A stretch of DNA of 64,000 nt from Cardinalis cardinalis (Eukaryota > Chordata > Aves > Passeriformes > Cardinalidae). The notes under the pieces were generated by a model that saw nothing but the letters and a program-made list of their open reading frames with translations, was not told the origin of the DNA and searched no databases. A program made the position numbers and the translations under genes. Every line of letters begins with the position of its first letter. Position 1 is the first letter of the stretch. Below, one piece after another: positions 51,001-64,000 of this stretch. The stretch lies in contig JACDOX010000044.1 in assembly GCA_014549065.1 (NCBI GenBank), positions 3,983,506-4,047,505 of the forward strand. The letters run 5' to 3'.

Positions 51001-51450
51001 CTACTCATGTGCTTGAAGAGGAAAGTTTTGCAATTCACTGCTTTGATTTGGTTTCTGTAGCTTGGGTACAGGTTTTTGAAACCAAGGGTATAGAATAAAA
51101 CTTCTCAAAGACCATCCTTTGTTGCCCTGGTTGACAAAGCACTCTTTGTGTGAGTATGAGCATCTTGCTAAACGCTTGAAAGCTCCAGTGCAATAATAAA
51201 CATGCTCAATCTGCCAGCAACAGGCAGATTGTGAAAGACACATGGCCAGTCAGTCTGCTGAAAAAGAGGCAAAAAAGGAGTATCTTCTAATCTCCTTACC
51301 TTTTCACTGATATTTTCCTCAGTCAGTCCATTGGTCCCTAGAGGCAGCTCTGCTGTCCTTGGGTCCTTGGCTGTTCTCCTGAAGAAGCCTGGGTGAGCAG
51401 TAGATACTGGCTTATTCAGCATCCTCTTCTCACCATTGTTGCCTATGGGA
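51001..51450 (-). other. Weak candidate: two antisense exons next to the NOA1 3' end
   Basis: The minus strand has an acceptor TGTCCCATAG near 51450 and an open exon down to donor GAAAAG|GTAAGG (exon end 51300). An 89-bp interval with a pyrimidine-rich acceptor (GTTGCTGGCAG) follows, then an open frame from 51210 to TAG near 51001 in matching phase. The first exon encodes TAHPGFFRRTAKDPRTAEL among others. I do not recognise the protein and see no clear upstream exon. It overlaps the candidate NOA1 3'UTR on the other strand, so it could be chance or a terminal part of an antisense transcript. Confidence 0.2.
51094..51200 (+). terminator. Candidate NOA1 polyadenylation signals
   Basis: AATAAA occurs at 51094-51099 and again at 51195-51200, about 670 and 770 bp after the NOA1 stop. 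Either would give a modest 3'UTR. No GU-rich element was scored. Confidence 0.4.
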
Positions 51451-54400
51451 CAGTGTATTGTCTGGATTGTCTGGCATTCCTTCAGTGAAACCTGTCCCTT
51501 TGCCCTGCTCTTTGTTTCCCCCCATTTTCAGCCAGGCCCACTATGTGGGTCTGTCTGCAGGCCCTGCTCAGGCATGCTCTCATCCCCTATGTTGAAGCTG
51601 CCAGGCCTCCTGTGGAGCTACTTTCTGTGCTCTGCCACTTTATTCAGCTCTTCCCATGCTCTGCACTGCCACCTCCTTCCCTGCTTCCCACACTGGGGGG
51701 CTGGTGAGATGATGTGGGCCAGATGGGGCCATGTTGACTTTGAGAAACGCTGGGTTCAGCACTATCCTGCAGGAGTTCCCTGTCCTTGCTGGCAGCTGCC
51801 CAGTTTTCCCTGTGTAGAAAATCAGTTGTTCTTTATGAAGGTCACTCTACTGCCAGTGAACCCAGGGAATCTGGTTCACATGTGTTCAGTCTGTGTCTAG
51901 ACCAGAATTCTTCCTGTACATTAGACAAAATATGTGTACTCTCGCCTTGACTTCTCAGGAGGTCTTTTCTAGTACTTTCTGGAAGGAAAAAAAAACTATG
52001 GCAGCATGTTCCTCACTGCTCAGGCTGTGACTCACACAGCTCTCCTGTTTTCCTCTGTTTCTTTGTTGTGAAAGCCAGCACATGTGTGGCCACTCCTAGG
52101 GTGTGTTTGGCAAGCATCAGAGCACAGGCAGCAAGTTCCAGAATGTGTTTTTTCCAGCATGGGTATATAGGACTGTAGCTGTCTTGCTGGCTGGATTTCT
52201 TTGTGCTCTTGGCAGGCCTCACATTTGGCTGCCAGAATTTCTGAAGCAGTTGCCAGCAGGACTGGTGTGAGGATTATCTGTTTTAACTGTGCTAATCTTC
52301 ACAATGCTGTGATTTTCAATTTCCCCTTCACAAAGGGAAAAAACACATCTTTTTAATGTTTTAAGAACAAGATTCTAGAAGCTTTTTTTTTTTTTTTTGA
52401 CAGATTCTTTTTAAAATTACTTTTGCGGTGATGGAAGGGAAAGTGCCACATTTATCTCAACTGTTGTAGCACACACAGCAAANCAACCCCTGTACAAATT
52501 CTGCCCATTCTTTTTAGCAAGCCATGGATTTATCAAGCACTTTCCTTGACTTGCTCATAGCTAAATGGGAGAATCATGTTGCTCTCTGTATTTCTTCAAG
52601 ACTGGATATCTTGAACATTTTTAAGCTGACAAGAGGCTAAGCAATTTCTTTATGTGTGTAGAGACAGCATGAACAACTCATGTTGTGCAGTTTATGTCTT
52701 ACGCATGAATACTGAGAAGAATGGAAAAGAATACTGAGACAGAGACCTCTGAATCTTGAACAAATACACCAATCCAGACTTCTTCCTGCATAATTTACAT
52801 GCATCAGATGGTGGTGAGAGAGAAAGAGTATCAGGATCTGCCAGAACTGCCATCACAACCCAAAAGCAGGTGAAGGTATTGAAAGATACCAAAGTGCCAC
52901 TTATTGCTTTTCGTGCTTGGGTATATGGCTGGTGTGGGGATGATGTACATTATGAGAAGGGGCTGGCAGACAACTCTTCCCCTCTGCACATCAGAGGTGT
53001 GAAAGGCACTGTAGTTTTTGGAGGCAAAAGGCACTGTAATGTTCTTGTGGGGATGATGCAATTCTGCAGTTGCCTGAATTCAGAGCTGTGCTTATAGGCC
53101 ACAAGAGAATCCATCGCTCCTGCCTCTCTAGTTTCCAGCTTAAAAGTAGCTTTGGTACTGATTTCCATAAAAGCATCCGTTGCTTAGCATAATAGTCATG
53201 GGCTGCAGAGGTGAATTTGCCCCGCTCTGCCTTTTTGCTTTGTAAAGTTCTCACACATATGGTAGCTTTAGTTCTTTCTGGAGCACTGCCTGGCGTGGTG
53301 TCACTCTGTTCCCAATGTGAAACAAACTGTAATTTGCACAGGCTGTTCCTCAAACTTTTATAGAAGAATAAAAAGTTTGGATTTGTTTCCATCACTGAAG
53401 TGTCTGGAAAAAGAAAGGTAAAATGATTAAGAACTTCAAACACTCAAAAAGTCAAGAAGAGAGAAAAAGCTGGAGGAAATAGAAGAAAAAAAGTAAGTGG
53501 CAGAAACTGCCTAAAGGTGGACTGCATTTAGAGACAACAAGGTTTAAACTTTGTGGTCTTACATGCAAATCTCACCACAGGAACATTTCAAAATCAGGGC
53601 CTGGAGTTTGGGCCCCACAGACCTTAAAACAGTTCTAGAATGGGGTACAATTGACAAGAGTTATGGAAACATAAATAGCTACAGTTTGTCTTCACAAAAG
53701 TGTCAGAAATCTGTCCACAGAGATTAAATATGTCTCTGTGATCTGATGTATGCTTCACAACCAAAACCACAAAAGAAAATGTACTACATTTGTTTTAAGG
53801 GTACACATGAACTCAGCAAGCAGTTCTTGAGGTGAGAATACCTTTAAACCTTTACACATTTACACATTTGCTAATTGAAAATAGAAATTTAACTACAAAA
53901 TTAATCCTGATCTTTCCCTGTGCATGGTAGATTGTACTGCATTTAGTCGGAAATTAATAAACAGTCACACAAATTCTGGAATTTTAAATTAAGCTACCTA
54001 CAGTTATAAAAAAATGAGATTTTATTCTACACCTCTAGAACATTTGGTGTGGCTTTGGTTTGTCTATAAAATGAGAAAACCACTTCTACAGTACATTCTA
54101 TATTTGCAAAACAATCACATTTAATTTTAGAAAAACACAGTGAAGGGAGGGAAGCCTGACATTTTTTCTAAAAGTCAAGGGAGGCAAAGTTAGAGGTTAG
54201 AAGCAGGTCCTTGAGCTTCTAAATGTCAGATTTGCCAAGACCTTAATAAAATCCTGTAAGTACAAAATATGTTGTAAACTTTAACAATGGGACAAAATAA
54301 CAATATATCAAATACACATGCAAAGGTTCTGAGGGTTTGCTGAACCTCTTGCAGTTATGACAAGCAGAGGAAATAAGGGAAAAGAGAGAAAAGAAGAAAA

Positions 54401-57400
54401 AAGTGTAAAAACATGGTATCCAACAGAGGGAGGTTAACCTCACTGATGTGCTGTTCATACTTTGTTACTCTACAAGGTGAGGGAACTCACAGGCAAAGAG
54501 CTTTGAGCATATTACTCCTTTTTGTCTAAAGAATAAAGGTAATTTAGAGAAGTTCCTCTTCTCTAAAGGAAATTCCTCCCAATAAGTATTAGGAAACGTG
54601 TCAGACAGTATACATGCAGCTAAGTCTTTCAAATTAGTGCCTTAGAGGGCATCTTTTTCCTGATGTGAACTAACTGGGAAATGCAGTAAATATCTTTGGC
54701 TAGAACCTACCAGGCAATGAACTGACACGGATTCGCTTGGCAAAATATAAGGTTTATCTATACTGACAATCCTGCAGATTTTAAGGTTAGAGATTTTTGG
54801 CTAAAACTGTAGTGGACAGGCAAATGCTTTTAAATTTGAGCATCCAGTCTTTAAGAATCCAGCAAGCATTTGGGAAACAATCATTTGACATCCATGTTAC
54901 AATTACCCACTTGTTGCTGGGCTTTGGGCACTCTGGGCTCCCCCCATGGAACTCTAGGACTTGTGGTTACATCTGTGTAGTAGCTCCCAGGATTCTTTTG
55001 TGATAATACATAATGCAACCTTTTTAAAAGAGCCTGTGACACTTTGAAATGTCATGGTAGTCAGTACTGCTGAGTATGGAAGTCATGAAAAGGAATGAGT
55101 GTGTTTCAGGATCCCTGGCATCCATATGGACAAGCACCTTTGGATGGGTGAGGGAAGTGGCAGACTGCCACTCGGTTTGTTGCTGGAAGTCCTGTTTGAG
55201 AAGCAAGTACTGGCCAATTAAGCCAGTTCCCACTAAATTTCTTCAGGCTGCTCAATTTATTTAAATGTGACACTGGTGGGAGTCATCCTGAGGATGACCA
55301 ACAGTGATGTCAAAACTTATGTGGCAAAGAAGGGAATGAATGTATGCTGTTTATGAAAAATTATGCAAGTGACCCATTTAATATCTTACAGTAAATCAAT
55401 AGGGGCTCTTGTGGGACAAAACCCTCAGCAAATTAACAATGTGTAATGGCCTTGACAAATGAAAACCCTGAGAGCTGGGCTAAGAATACAGAGTCAGTGA
55501 GAAAGCAGTGGGGATACTAAAAAATGGCATTTATGAGCCTAACTCCACAAGGACTGGCAAATTCTCCTCTCCCCATTCCTAAGCCTGCGAAAAAAGGAAA
55601 ACTAAAGACAAAGGGGGTCAGGAGGAGGCTGAGGGCTGTCAGTGCCCTCTGAAAGAGGGACATGTAGAGGGGCATGCTTAAGAAAGATGGCAAAATTACA
55701 GTAAGTAGAAATAAAACAACCTAGAAATAAAACAACCACAAATAAAATTGCTGATGTTTCCCAACAGTGCAGGCCAAAACATGGTTCCTATTTGAGCCAT
55801 TCAGAGACTTAGGCGGGGGTGGGTTATGATACTTGATTCTGAAAAGGCAGCCTTTCAGTCAAGTTTTGATTGAGGGGGCTCTATAGAACCACTGCGAAGT
55901 GCACTGCACTTGTCTGGTTAATGGAGCATGAGAGAGGTGAAGCTGATGGAGGTCAATGGAGCAACACACTACAAATTAAAGGAACTGGCTCAAGTGGAAA
56001 TGAACACCACTGAGAGTGAGTGCAGAACTGTTGTACTCAAAGTTATCCCTGTGTACAGATCATTTCGCTGTCAAACTGAGGATCATTAAACATGCCTAAC
56101 TCTTATACAACTAAATTGAGGTTAAAGCTGTCATTTATGCCAAGCAAAGAGAAATTCTAGCAAAACAACAAACTAACAAAACCCAAGCAAGCCCTTCATC
56201 ACATTTTGGGCAGCCTCACTGAAATTCAAGGTCAACCAACACAACAGGATGAAAATAACCACATGTATAAATCCTTACAACACTACTTTAAAGGGAAAGT
56301 ATGCATTAGGTTTAACTAGTTATGAAACGAACATTTTGCTGCCTGTGACTGTAATTTTTGAAAATTATGTTCTTTTCAGTGTTAACATGTTTATTTTGAA
56401 CTACTTTATGAACATACATTGGTAAATGGATGCTTGCACCAATCTATTTCCAGTCTTGGGTTAGGACCAATGTACATGACAAAATCTAAGTGTTAGGAAA
56501 GTGACATCGTTCCATTTTCTGCCAACAGGTCAGCTTTTGAAAAAGCATAAGGAATAATACATATGCTTCTGATATTCAACAATCTGTCAAAAAAGGTTTA
56601 TGTTGTTTTGAGTTCTCCTGAAATTGCATCACATTAACATCAAACCTCAAAAACATTTGTCGTGTTGGTAAAAAGATGAAAACCTAGATGGAAATGGATA
56701 TAGGTTTAAAAGGAAGGAAAACCTTCTTTTTTATTGTTTTTAATCTTCTAACTTCAATTAAAATGATTTCTAAAAGAGATGCCAGAGGCTGCCTGAAGGA
56801 AATACATTTTCTGTTGACAACAGTGGTGACTGTATTTTATTCATATTTGTGATAGAAGGGTTCCTGCTTTGACTGGGGCTTATTTACTTGGGTGCATATA
56901 AAACCTCAAATGATAGATTAGATTATTAATTCTTTCTCTGTGTTTACACAATGAGTAAACCTAATAGCATTCCTGCTGATACTGCCACTGATTTTTATTT
57001 ACTTCCCAGAATATGATGCATAGCAAAGTTTTACAAGGCCCAAAGTTCATTTGGGCCTTGCTTTACTTCTGCTTTTACCTAAACCCACTTCCACTTGGAA
57101 GCATCTAAGTGCTGCATAATTACTGAGCAATGTGGCCCAAGGAATCTGTGGATTTGTGATTGTGTAACATGCCACTAAATGTTACCTCTTTACATCCCTG
57201 AGTTGTGGATCAGGTGGGATACATCTTCCTTAAGCATCCAGATATTTTCTATTCCTAGAATGCTAGAAATAAGCCAGAACTATCTTGGTTGGATCTCTTT
57301 TTCTTCCTGGAGATTTGCCACTGTAGAAAAAGAAGGACCTGCAGAATAATTCAGAATCATTTATACCTACACAGTACTGAATTCTTTGGGGCTTTTTCTA

Positions 57401-60400
57401 CATCTTTTTGCAAATGGAATAGTGAATTACCAGGAACACAGATATGATTAACTGGTTCTTCAGGTAGTCAGATTACTAGGGAAAATAGAGACAAAGGTAA
57501 ATCAGACTGGGAAAAATATCCTTCAAAAATATTCTACTGGGAAAGTTTCAAAAAGGGAAAACAAAAAGCCATTCACTGAGTGTGCTGTGAAAGCTGAAAT
57601 ATTTGAAAACAAGGTAATCAGACTGATCATATCACAGGTTTTTCATTAAAANTTTATGTGGTCAATATATGAGTAAAAACGTTCTGGATTCCCACCCATA
57701 AGTACTCCTGAATATTTCTTTCTAACTCTGATTTCTGGAGTGATATATACCTTTCTTTACATTTGTTCTTGGATTTCTGCACTTTCTTCTGCTAAATGTT
57801 GATGCAACTTAATTTTCCAATCATAAAATGGCCTTCTGAACTTTACAACTTGTTGGGAAAATGAGTATTTTAACAGTACTCACAAGTAACTGCAGGCCAA
57901 ATATTTCCAATGCTTTGCCTCCCAAGCAGCCATAAAAATAAAAATAGCCAATCACAGAAATGGCTGTAGACCTCCAAAAGTTTTAAAGTTTTCCATTTCA
58001 GTGTTTTCACTTTCCTTCAAGTGGCTCATGATAGAGATGAAAAGAGCAGCAGCAGCAGCAAAGAAAAAAAAAAAAAAGGGAGAGGGGCAGAACTGACTGT
58101 AATTCAAAAGAAGTCAGTCAATATGGGTTTAGGAGTGGGTGATGCTGAAATAAGACCAAGAACTGACATTTATGGTTCCTTGGTTCTCTATATGAAACAT
58201 TAATATACTCTGGATCAGTGGATAAATGAATGAAGAGGGAAGACAAAAGAGTGAAGCATTGAAAAAAGAATCACTCAGGCCAAGGTGATTACCAGTAAAA
58301 TTGCTCCTCCTTTTGTACTTGCTCTTTCAGTGATTAGCTTTTGCCATTAATTTAATCCAAGATGACAGGATGCTGCACATCAGCCCAGGTATCAGTCTGA
58401 CCAAATGGCAGAATTCAAGGAGCACGAAGCACAACTGGCCCTCAGGTGCTCTAGGAATGCACACAGTCCAGTTATGGCTTATGGGTGAGACAGGGGATAC
58501 ATCAAAGGGATGTTCTACAGACCTTTCAGCACTAATTAAGCTATTGCATACTGGTCTGTGATGACAGTGAACACATTCTACAACATATTTCAAAAAGCTG
58601 TGGTGACTGCAAAACCAAATATAATTCTAACATTTGCTTATCAAATATTTGGGGCAAGTGAAGAACAATTCTATAATATCCACAGTGATGCCTTCTTATT
58701 AAATTCATTGAGTGTGGATATATTTTAGATCTGTAGGTATTTGCATAACGAGCATACTTGATAAATAATTACTAAGTTACAGTTAATTGTCCAATTAATT
58801 ATGAGAAAATCAATTTGAAGAGTTGAAATTGAGAAGTCTTACAAGTTGCAGCAAGAAGACGTGAAGAGCAGATGAAAGGAAAAGGTAAATTCAATTAAAA
58901 TGCCATCTAAGTCAACTTCATAATTTTTAAGACAGTGAAGAGGGGGGGGGCAGCTTGCATCCTACTGCTGTGAGACACTTCTCTGCCATTGAGATTTCTA
59001 AGACCACTAGCTCTGATCCTCTGAACCTTTGCACGGTAGCTCTGTCTATTCCACAGAGACCATTAGTCTCACTGAACTCCGCCTGCTTTCCCTCAGGGAG
59101 GTTTGCACACATAAACAGAGATGCTTGAAAGCTTCTCTGTTTAATAATACATTGTTGCTTTCTATAAATTGGAGCATTTTCATTCATTTTTGCAGGCTAA
59201 ACATAGGGCTTATAGCAAATACAGCTAGATCATGAGTACCTATGTGATGGTGCCTCTGGCACTGCCCTCAGCTGTCATGGCCCTTATTTGACACAGATCT
59301 GCCAGCAGCAAACTTCAGACCAAATTCTACCAAAAGCAAGAGCCTGGGCCAGTCTCAGGACAGAGCAGCACATTAGCCACACTGCGGGGGAAAGAAAAGC
59401 TCATTTAAAGTTTGCTTTTTTAAAGAGGAGAGAATAAGGCCAGTGCCATAACAGAAGAGCTGAAGGGCAGAGGGTGAATTGCCCTTTCCATGAATGAGCA
59501 TTGCAGTCACTCAAGCTTGACAAGACAGGAAGCAGCACCTTGGAAGAGTCTGGGAAATTCTGATGTTCACTTTCCTTAATCACTTTAAAGCACAGCCTCT
59601 ACTTTTCACATGCTGCTTTCCAAGTCTCCCACATCTTAGTCATGCCTCCATGCATCAGCAGATTTACTTTTCCAACAGCACTTGAGGTGAGGAGACAATA
59701 TCTGCAGTTTTAATAATGAGCATTTTCAGGTGTATATGTTTTTAGTGAGCAGAGTGCTCCTGTCCTTGCTTTAGCAGGTAATTTGGTATAGATCTCCTAA
59801 TAAATCACCTTTCATTCTTTGCCATTGTTTTCTGAGGAACTTTTCCGTCACTCACACTTCCTGGGTAGCATAGAAGGTCTGCCAGCATGCAATATGTTTT
59901 ATTGATAACAAAGAGGATAGACCACCTGGCTATTTCACCATGCCAGTGTGACAGACAGTCCTCAAGGGGTAAATGAGGGCTTCCTTTATGCTCCCCTGAC
60001 TTGTTTTGCCAGGGAAGGTGGGCTGTGGGTGAGAACAGAAACACAGATACAGATATCCCAGCTCAGCTGACCATGGATAACTGTACTGAGTGTAAGTCTT
60101 CACAATCAGTGAAGAGGAAATCTGGATGTGTCCTCGCACTTTTCACAGTGAGAATAAGCTGATTTATAAAGGTTTGTTTTGTTTGCTTTTAGGAAATTAC
60201 CAATTGTCTTCCCAATTCAAACATCTCTGTTTGCTAATCACAAGTTACTGGTGCTCCCAAACCAATCTCTCAGTTATTGCTCATGTTGTTCTTGTTCTTT
60301 GGCATTTTCCTGTTGTGTTATTTCAGATGTCTGCTTCAACTAACTACAGACTGTCTTACAGAGTTGCACTGTAACACAAATTTTTTCACTGAAGGAAGCA

Positions 60401-63400
60401 GGCAGTGTTGAGATGTGATTGGCATCAGATGACATAGAGGGGAAAAGTAGGGTAATATTTGATGCTCAGTTCCACCAGAATGGAAAGTGCAATGGTAATT
60501 CATAAGTGAGAGATATATATGAGGAAAAAGCAAAGGCAGGCTGAAAAATAAAATCTGAAAAAGAAAAGATTTGCTTTAAGATGGCCTTGGTCTTACCACC
60601 CACCACACTCAGAAAACCACACCACCCACCAAGAAAACAGTGGGTTGTACAATGTGCTTGCATGCTCAGAGATGAATCTCCTAATATCATAATTATAAAG
60701 GTATTTAGGGACAGTTAACTTCTTATGATTTTACTGAGTTACAGGTGCCTTAGCAGCTCTTGAAATATGCTATTTTCTTGTAAGTGCTCGAATTAACCTG
60801 GATGTAAAATGTGCTCTCCAAAACAAAGTAATAAAACATTTTTTCATAGTTACATGGCATTCAGGTTTGAGATGCTGAGTTGGTTTGGTGATGGAAGGGC
60901 TGTGGAATGCTCAGAAATCACCAAAAATGTTTCTTTATGTACCTAAATGAATCCCTAATCCTTGACCCCAATCAGAGCCAAACTCATCAGCTCCAGCATG
61001 GCCAAACGCAGTGCAAGGACGAGGATGGAGAATCTCCTGGTGTCACCGCATCGGCGCAGAGGTCCTTCCCCAGCCAGGCACTACCAGCAGGTCCCAGATG
61101 GCAGGGACAGTTTCCCCTCCGGGCTCAATTGAGCTGCACTGAAATCAGCATCATCTCTCTGACCAAGCCATGCTGCCCAGCAGTTCTTCAGAAGGGTCAT
61201 TCGAGGGCTGCTTTGTTCTCTGAGGTGGGACATACACCTCACTGGTGGTAATCAGGGCCCTTGGCAGACTTAAGAAATGTCAGGCTTTTATACAAACCTG
61301 CTACAAGAGCCTCAGACGCTTTAGAAATCACAGACATTTGTCCCTGTAGCCACGGGCCCAGCAGCCCCAGCCATAGAGCTCTTTCCCATCTCGTTTTATG
61401 GTGGCGTGTGAATATTTATCCCTGGTTATTTTTGATAAAAAGATGGCATTTCAGGGGACACTCGGACTCCTATCTAAGGTGGAGGAGCAGTTCTTTGTCG
61501 AGCTCTTTCTCTCCGTACCACTTGATGGCACACTTGCATAGCACAATGCCGGCTGAAGGCAAGAGAAATCCACATGCAAATCCTGTCCAAAGTTGTTCCA
61601 CTTAATTTGTTCTGCATCATGAATGTACCTGTTTAATTGATTAAAGAAATCTAACACTGTAGTATTGAGTAGGAATAAGCAGGGCATACAAAATAATTAC
61701 ATCAAGAAAGCCCTGTATTTTGCAATTTTAATCCCAGAAGTTTGCCTGGATAATTCATTACTTTTTCATTATTTCAGTAAGTTTGGTAAGAAACTTGCCT
61801 TTGTCCTGCTGAGCCTTTTCTTGCAAGGGGTACAAATTTTCCTTGCCCAATATTTTATTCTTCCTTCTAGAAGGTTTGTAGCAAGTTTGCTCATCGCATG
61901 TGCTCATGGGTGGTTCAGGGTTTTCTTTTGTCCTTTCAGTTCAAAAGAAATAATAAATGACTATTGAAACGAAACAACTATACCTTCTGTTTGGCTAAAC
62001 TGTAGGTGGTAATTAGTTTATGTCCTTTGAGTAATAAAATTATGATTCAACTCCATATCAAAGTAACATTCTCCAGTGGTCTATTTGAGTTTAGTAATGC
62101 ATATTAAATGTTGTCACATATGCCACTTCTCTCTGCATGATTATACATACATCAGTGAATGCTGCAGATGGCTACAGACCACAGGTAGAAACAACTTGCT
62201 GGTCTGTTGGATTTTATGACTTCATGAAGAAAACATTGAAACATTTATCAGCTCTTTATGGGCAGAATCTTAATGGGAATATGTAAATGACCACGGCCTG
62301 AAGTTAAAAAATTTCAGGGCCTGGGGTGAAATATGTAGAGTGGCTGACTGTCATAGGAGCACCTTCTGTTCAAGGGCTGGGATCCAGGTTCTGAAGGGGA
62401 ACTTCGAGGGGGAAACTGGAAGCACCTCAGTACAAATTAATGAGTGCCAAGTGACCCTTGTATTACCAAAGCCTAAATCCCAGCACCATTTCTTACAAAA
62501 ACTTTATGTGGTCCACAGGGCAGTAGCTAAAATTCTTTCCTGGCCGTGACTTTAACTGTCTCTTACTTTGACGCTTTATCAGCTCTTCAAGGGCTAAATT
62601 AGCAAGGGCAGACTTCTTGCCTTTGTTCTCTAATTATCCTTGTTTAACTTAGTGACTTTCTTCCCCTCCTCCCCCAGCACTCCTTCCCTTTTCCTTCAAA
62701 TGCACGGGTAAAAGATGAGCTGCATGTTTAAACCAGGGAGAATTCATGCTTTTCATTTTTCCTGAAAAACCAGAGAGCAGAATGGGAGCCTCATCAATAA
62801 GTGTCATGGGTAGGCAGCACCTGGGAGGTTGTGAAGCATACACTGTCCTGACTTCCTCCATTACCCACTGAATTGCATTGGCAGTGATAATTGCAGCTTC
62901 AGGAAAAATAACTGCTAAACAATGATAGCACTAAAGCCCTACAGCCTTTCTCAATTAAATTAAGTGGAAACTTAGTCCTTGAGTACTACTTCTGAAACGG
63001 GCTGAGCAGAATGAGAGCAGGCACCTGGTGGGCTGCAGGGTAGTGTAGGGCAGGAGAAACACTGCTGGCTTTGCTCTGTGACCACTGTCCCTGCGCCCCC
63101 TCTGCAAAGTCAATGTCCACCTCTGCCCTACAGCTAATGTTGGCATGGGAATAAAAACAACAGATTGCAGGCTAAATCTGCTCTAACAGAGGCCATGTAA
63201 GCCGGTGAATTTAGGGGAAGGCCAGTGCCACCTCTGTAGCCATCATTTCTCTTCTGGTTTTGCATCAGCAGCTTGTGCTTCCACCATTACTCATTTGTCT
63301 CAGCTACAACCTCTTGATCTTTGAAGGCTATTTTGGTATTGTTAGAATGTCCTTTCTACCTCATTTATTTCTATCCTTTCTGCTTACCCTGGCACTTTTG

Positions 63401-64000
63401 CTTTTTATCAACACCATCTGCAAACATCTCACATTTGCTAGTGGGTCTTGCAAACTTTAGTCTTACAAATTAGGGCTTTTGGTCTCTCTACATTCCTGTG
63501 TGAGGCAGTACTAGGATAATTTTTGCTAACAAAGGAAATACTCATTTGGTGTAAACTATCCAAAATGAAAGAATGAAGCAAATGAGTAAGAAGTCTTCGT
63601 CATAATACTCAATGAATCCAGATTTTCTGTAAGGAACATCTAAGAGAGCATCTACTTCAGCCTTCATAAAGGAAGGGGAACAGTGCCTTAATGAACATTA
63701 TTTGAGATAAAGATGGGATAGAAAGGACAGGTTTTTATGAAAGAGAAACACCTGCAAATGGATAGAGCCTTTTAATGTCTTTCTAGAGTGCTTAGAAACA
63801 ATAACCCAAATACATAGGAAGGTTTTTAGACAACTATTACATAATTTAACTCTTGAATTGCTGTCTCAGAGATTCTGAGCACAGATTTCTGTGTCCAAAT
63901 TATTCACAGTGCTTAGAAAAACCACCTAAAATTTGGGAAGCAGGTGGAGCAGATGGCTGTGTCCTAAGAAGTCTATGTGAGCTCATCTTTGTCTATCATC
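51451..64000. other. Gene-poor region downstream of NOA1
   Basis: No recognised coding exon, RNA gene or clear transposable element. Short open frames of up to about 150 codons occur, but none shows a known family or phased splice partners. Small features are a CAG run followed by poly-A (58046-58078) and a poly-G stretch (58943-58950). From mammalian synteny REST would come next to the right on the minus strand, but no C2H2 zinc fingers are visible here. Confidence 0.6.

Noticed and set aside
52991..53443. 150-codon minus-strand open frame in the gene-poor region
   Set aside because: No family recognised, no flanking phased exons, no promoter context; consistent with chance.
51451..64000. 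REST gene expected next to NOA1
   Set aside because: No C2H2 zinc-finger runs or other REST-like exons are visible on either strand; it probably lies beyond the right edge.

Overview
The window looks like avian nuclear DNA, probably from a passerine or other neognath bird. It carries CR1 retrotransposon fragments in both orientations, an avian ERVL-like LTR, compact GT-AG split genes and GC-rich first exons. It is a draft consensus with many isolated N bases and one 146-base N gap at 5574-5719.

Layout from left to right. (1) 347-6449, minus: the first eight coding exons (311 codons) of a HERC5/HERC6-type E3 ligase. They encode almost the whole RCC1-like propeller, and the HECT half lies off the left edge. 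An ISRE with three GAAA steps and two kappaB-like sites sit just upstream of its ATG, as expected for an interferon-induced antiviral gene. A solo-LTR-like element and the N gap lie in its intron 1. (2) About 6660-9030: intergenic. (3) 9031-9690: a CR1 3' end inserted next to the IGFBP7 CpG island. (4) 9928-24813, plus: IGFBP7 in five exons. Its first exon lacks the IGFBP cysteine-rich domain and is out of frame, most likely an assembly deletion in GGC repeats. (5) 25136-41855, minus: POLR2B, complete in 25 exons. The exons join without a phase error into 1174 codons, the length of human RPB2. (6) 41856-42084: a 229-bp bidirectional promoter with two perfect CRE palindromes. (7) 42085-50425, plus: NOA1, complete in seven exons and 655 residues. 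It is a mitochondrial circularly permuted GTPase whose targeting peptide is made by a 12-bp minisatellite. (8) About 51.1-64 kb: largely gene-free, with one weak antisense two-exon candidate next to the NOA1 3' end.

The IGFBP7-POLR2B-NOA1 order and orientations match the mammalian block REST-NOA1-POLR2B-IGFBP7 read in reverse. REST is expected beyond the right edge; no REST zinc fingers are visible here. The HERC gene beside IGFBP7 is not the human arrangement, where HERC3/5/6 lie elsewhere on chromosome 4. The genes do not form a single pathway. Their links are genomic: a shared promoter (POLR2B/NOA1), convergent overlapping 3' ends (IGFBP7/POLR2B), and a divergent HERC/IGFBP7 pair separated by about 3.5 kb. 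I found no CRISPR, tRNA, rRNA or prokaryotic system. All exon boundaries were derived by hand from splice sites and reading-phase continuity.
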